This document shows, piece after piece, positions 47,104 through 48,918 of a DNA stretch of 48,918 nucleotides. A program made the translations under genes and the position numbers. A model generated the notes under the pieces. The model worked only from the letters and a program-made list of their open reading frames with translations. It was not told the DNA's origin and did no database searches. Every line of letters begins with the position of its first letter. Positions within the stretch are counted from its first letter, which is position 1. Source of the stretch: Caldilineaceae bacterium (GTDB lineage Bacteria > Chloroflexota > Anaerolineae > Caldilineales > Caldilineaceae); the NCBI GenBank assembly GCA_011523365.1, contig WTGY01000004.1:1-48918 (forward strand), in the 5' to 3' direction.

Positions 47104-48684
47104 GTGACAGACCCCAGCGAGCTGTTCGCCCCGGAAAACCTGAGCGACCAGGAACAGAGCCGCCTCCAGAAACTGGAAGCCCTGCGCGCCCGCGGGATCG
47201 ACCCCTATCCGGCGCGTGTGAGCCGCTCCCATACGATCGTCGCCGCCCGCGCCCTCTATGACGAAGGTGCCGACGAGCAGCCGGTCGTCTCTGTGGCCGG
47301 CCGCCTCAAGCGCATCCGCGTGATGGGCAAGGTCAGCTTCGCCGACCTCGACGACGGCAGCGCGCAGATCCAGCTCTTCATCCAGCGCGACGGCCTGCCT
47401 GACGGCTGGTACAACGAAGTCTGGAAGCGCCTCATCGATCTCGGCGACTTCATCAGCGCCAGCGGTCCCCTCTCGGTCACCCGCAGCGGCGAGCTGAGTA
47501 TCACTGTCCAGGAGATCACCTTCCTGGCCAAAGCCCTCAAACCGATGCCGGACAAATGGCACGGCGTGCGCGATCCCGAAGTCCGCTACCGGAGGCGCTA
47601 TGTGGACCTGCTGGCCAACGACGATGCCCGCAAGCTCTTTCGCGACCGGGCCGTGGTCGTACGCGCCCTGCGCACCTACCTGGACGACGCCGGCTTCCTC
47701 GAAGTCGAGACGCCGATCCTGCAACCGCTCTACGGCGGCGCGGCCGCACAGCCCTTCGTCACCCACCACAACCAGCTCCACCAGGACCTCTATCTGCGCA
47801 TCAGCTTCGAGCTCTACCTGAAGCGGCTGATCGTCGGCGGCTTTCCCGCCGTCTACGAGATCGGACGCGACTTCCGCAACGAAGGCGTCAGCTTCAAGCA
47901 CAATCCGGAGTTCACCCAGCTGGAGTTCTACGAGGCCTACGTCGACTACGAAGACGTCATGCGGCGCACCGAGGAGATGATCGCCTTCACCGCCGAACGG
48001 GTGACCGGAAGCCCCGTTGTCACCTGGCAGGAGCACTTCATCGACTTCACGCCGCCCTGGCCGCGCGTCCCTCTCCGACAGGCCATCCTCGACGCATCCG
48101 GCATCGACTACGAACAGTTCACCGATGCCGGCAGCCTGCGTGCCGAGATGCGCAGCCGCGGCATTGACGCCGCCGGCGAAGACAACTGGGGCCAGCTCGT
48201 CGACCAGCTGCTCTCCAAATTCTGCGAGCCCAAGCTGATCCAGCCGACCTTTCTGGTCGACTACCCGCGCGAAGTCAGCCCGCTCGCCAAAGGCATGCCG
48301 GACAACGAGCGCCTGGTTGAGCGCTTCGAAGGCTTCGCCGCCGGCATGGAGTTGTGCAACGCCTTCACCGAGCTGAACGATCCCGTCGACCAGCTGCAGC
48401 GCTTCCTCGACGAAAACTACCGCGCCGCGCAAGGCGACGAAGAAGCGCACCCGGTCGACATCGACTACGTCGAAGCGCTCAGCTACGGCATGCCGCCCAC
48501 AGGCGGCTTCGGCATGGGCATCGACCGCCTCACCATGCTGCTCACGGACCGAGACACGATCCGCGAGGTCATCCTCTTCCCCCACCTCCGCGAAATCGAC
48601 GAAAGTCCCCAGACGGACGCTGCCCCTGACGCTCAGGAGCCGGCCGCAGCAGTCGCGCTACCCGCTGGCGACACCGGCGCATAG
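47104..48684 (+). CDS. lysS: Lysyl-tRNA synthetase (class II), GTG start likely
   Basis: LysRS charges tRNA-Lys. It is 526 aa from the GTG at 47104. An open frame with ATG at 46984 would overlap greA and add an unusual Ser/Ala-rich leader. The OB-fold anticodon domain (VSVAGRLKRIRVMGKVSFAD) is followed by motif 1 and VRYRRRYVDLLAN. Motif 2 is FRNEGVSFKHNPEFTQLEF and motif 3 GFGMGIDRLTMLLTD, all intact. An Ala/Pro-rich tail of about 30 residues ends the protein. The ribosome-binding site is weak (AGG near the GTG), so the start is tentative. Confidence 0.95.
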   Translation: MTDPSELFAPENLSDQEQSRLQKLEALRARGIDPYPARVSRSHTIVAARALYDEGADEQPVVSVAGRLKRIRVMGKVSFADLDDGSAQIQLFIQRDGLPDGWYNEVWKRLIDLGDFISASGPLSVTRSGELSITVQEITFLAKALKPMPDKWHGVRDPEVRYRRRYVDLLANDDARKLFRDRAVVVRALRTYLDDAGFLEVETPILQPLYGGAAAQPFVTHHNQLHQDLYLRISFELYLKRLIVGGFPAVYEIGRDFRNEGVSFKHNPEFTQLEFYEAYVDYEDVMRRTEEMIAFTAERVTGSPVVTWQEHFIDFTPPWPRVPLRQAILDASGIDYEQFTDAGSLRAEMRSRGIDAAGEDNWGQLVDQLLSKFCEPKLIQPTFLVDYPREVSPLAKGMPDNERLVERFEGFAAGMELCNAFTELNDPVDQLQRFLDENYRAAQGDEEAHPVDIDYVEALSYGMPPTGGFGMGIDRLTMLLTDRDTIREVILFPHLREIDESPQTDAAPDAQEPAAAVALPAGDTGA

Positions 48685-48699
48685 CCTGCAAGCCAGGCT
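48683..48699 (+). terminator. Weak hairpin after lysS
   Basis: AGCCTG and CAGGCT pair across a 5-base loop, starting at the lysS stop codon. There is no U-tract, so it is at best a weak terminator. Confidence 0.35.
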
Positions 48700-48756
48700 T
48701 CTCAACCGCTTGCCCCGGAAATCATCACCCAAATCCTCCATAGATCGACCGACCGC

Positions 48757-48918
48757 GGGTGCATCCCAAAATGGGGGGTGTGAACAGTCGCATTCCTCTG
48801 GAAGAAACCAGGCCACGGTCAGTTCACTTTCCAATTGCCTGCAAATGAAGTGGTGTTTCTCCCTACTCTCTCCTCGCATTTGGGCGGTCGGGCCTATTCG
48901 GCCCTCCCTTGTGCGGGG
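48757..48918. mobile_element. MITE-like repeat, left part (copy 4), cut by window end
   Basis: The left inverted repeat (48757-48785) begins GGGTGCATCCCAAAATGGGG, matching the left end at 18851 and the inward-read right end at 19309. The rest aligns with 18877-19014, ending within the central hairpin. The 8 bases before it are CCGACCGC, so its left flank differs from the right flank of copy 1. Confidence 0.78.

Overview
This 48.9 kb window is a high-GC bacterial chromosome segment made almost entirely of core genes. Protein character fits a Chloroflexota bacterium, with Caldilineae or Anaerolineae as the most plausible classes. The pointers are a dcw cluster with CvpA-like membrane proteins inside it, a B12-type NrdJ, MurG and MurD motif variants, and large lineage inserts in RpoB and RpoC. 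The phylum is an inference from family resemblance; no phylogeny was run.

Left arm (about 340-18,730, all minus strand): rpoB-rpoC, then rpsL-rpsG-fusA, then tuf, tRNA-Trp(CCA), secE-nusG-rplK-rplA-[L10 leader]-rplJ-rplL. These are the usual 'rif' and 'str' clusters, but circularly permuted: the secE...rplL block lies after tuf instead of before rpoB. Good sigma70-like promoters are visible before rpoB, rpsL and tuf, and strong hairpin terminators after rpoC and rplL.

Centre (18,733-20,330): the divergent rpoB/mraZ intergenic region. It carries two tandem copies of a palindrome-ended, MITE-like element (TIRs beginning GGGTGCATCCC, 8-bp direct repeats ATGTTGAT or ATATTGAT), one 102 bp and one 459 bp, plus a decayed third copy. 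Both window ends lie in the central hairpin of further copies, so the window looks like a contig broken at this repeat.

Right arm (20,147-41,822, plus strand): a dcw division and cell-wall cluster: MraZ operator, mraZ, rsmH, ftsL-like, ftsI, murF, mraY, murD, ftsW, murG, two CvpA-like membrane proteins, murC, a P-loop kinase, murB, ddl, ftsQ, ftsA and ftsZ, ending in a strong terminator. murE is absent from its usual place. Together these genes make UDP-MurNAc-pentapeptide and lipid II and assemble the septal PBP2b/FtsW synthase and the FtsA/FtsZ ring. Small hairpins with a shared 20-nt loop are scattered here, and one appears to have inserted in frame into rsmH.

Far right (42,015-48,918): nrdR-nrdJ behind a canonical pair of NrdR boxes, a minus-strand SAM methyltransferase, then greA-lysS and the next repeat copy. 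No phage, CRISPR array, toxin-antitoxin pair or defence island is visible. The most unusual content is the two repeat families, the permuted RNAP/ribosomal block, the RpoB and RpoC inserts and the kinase within the dcw cluster.
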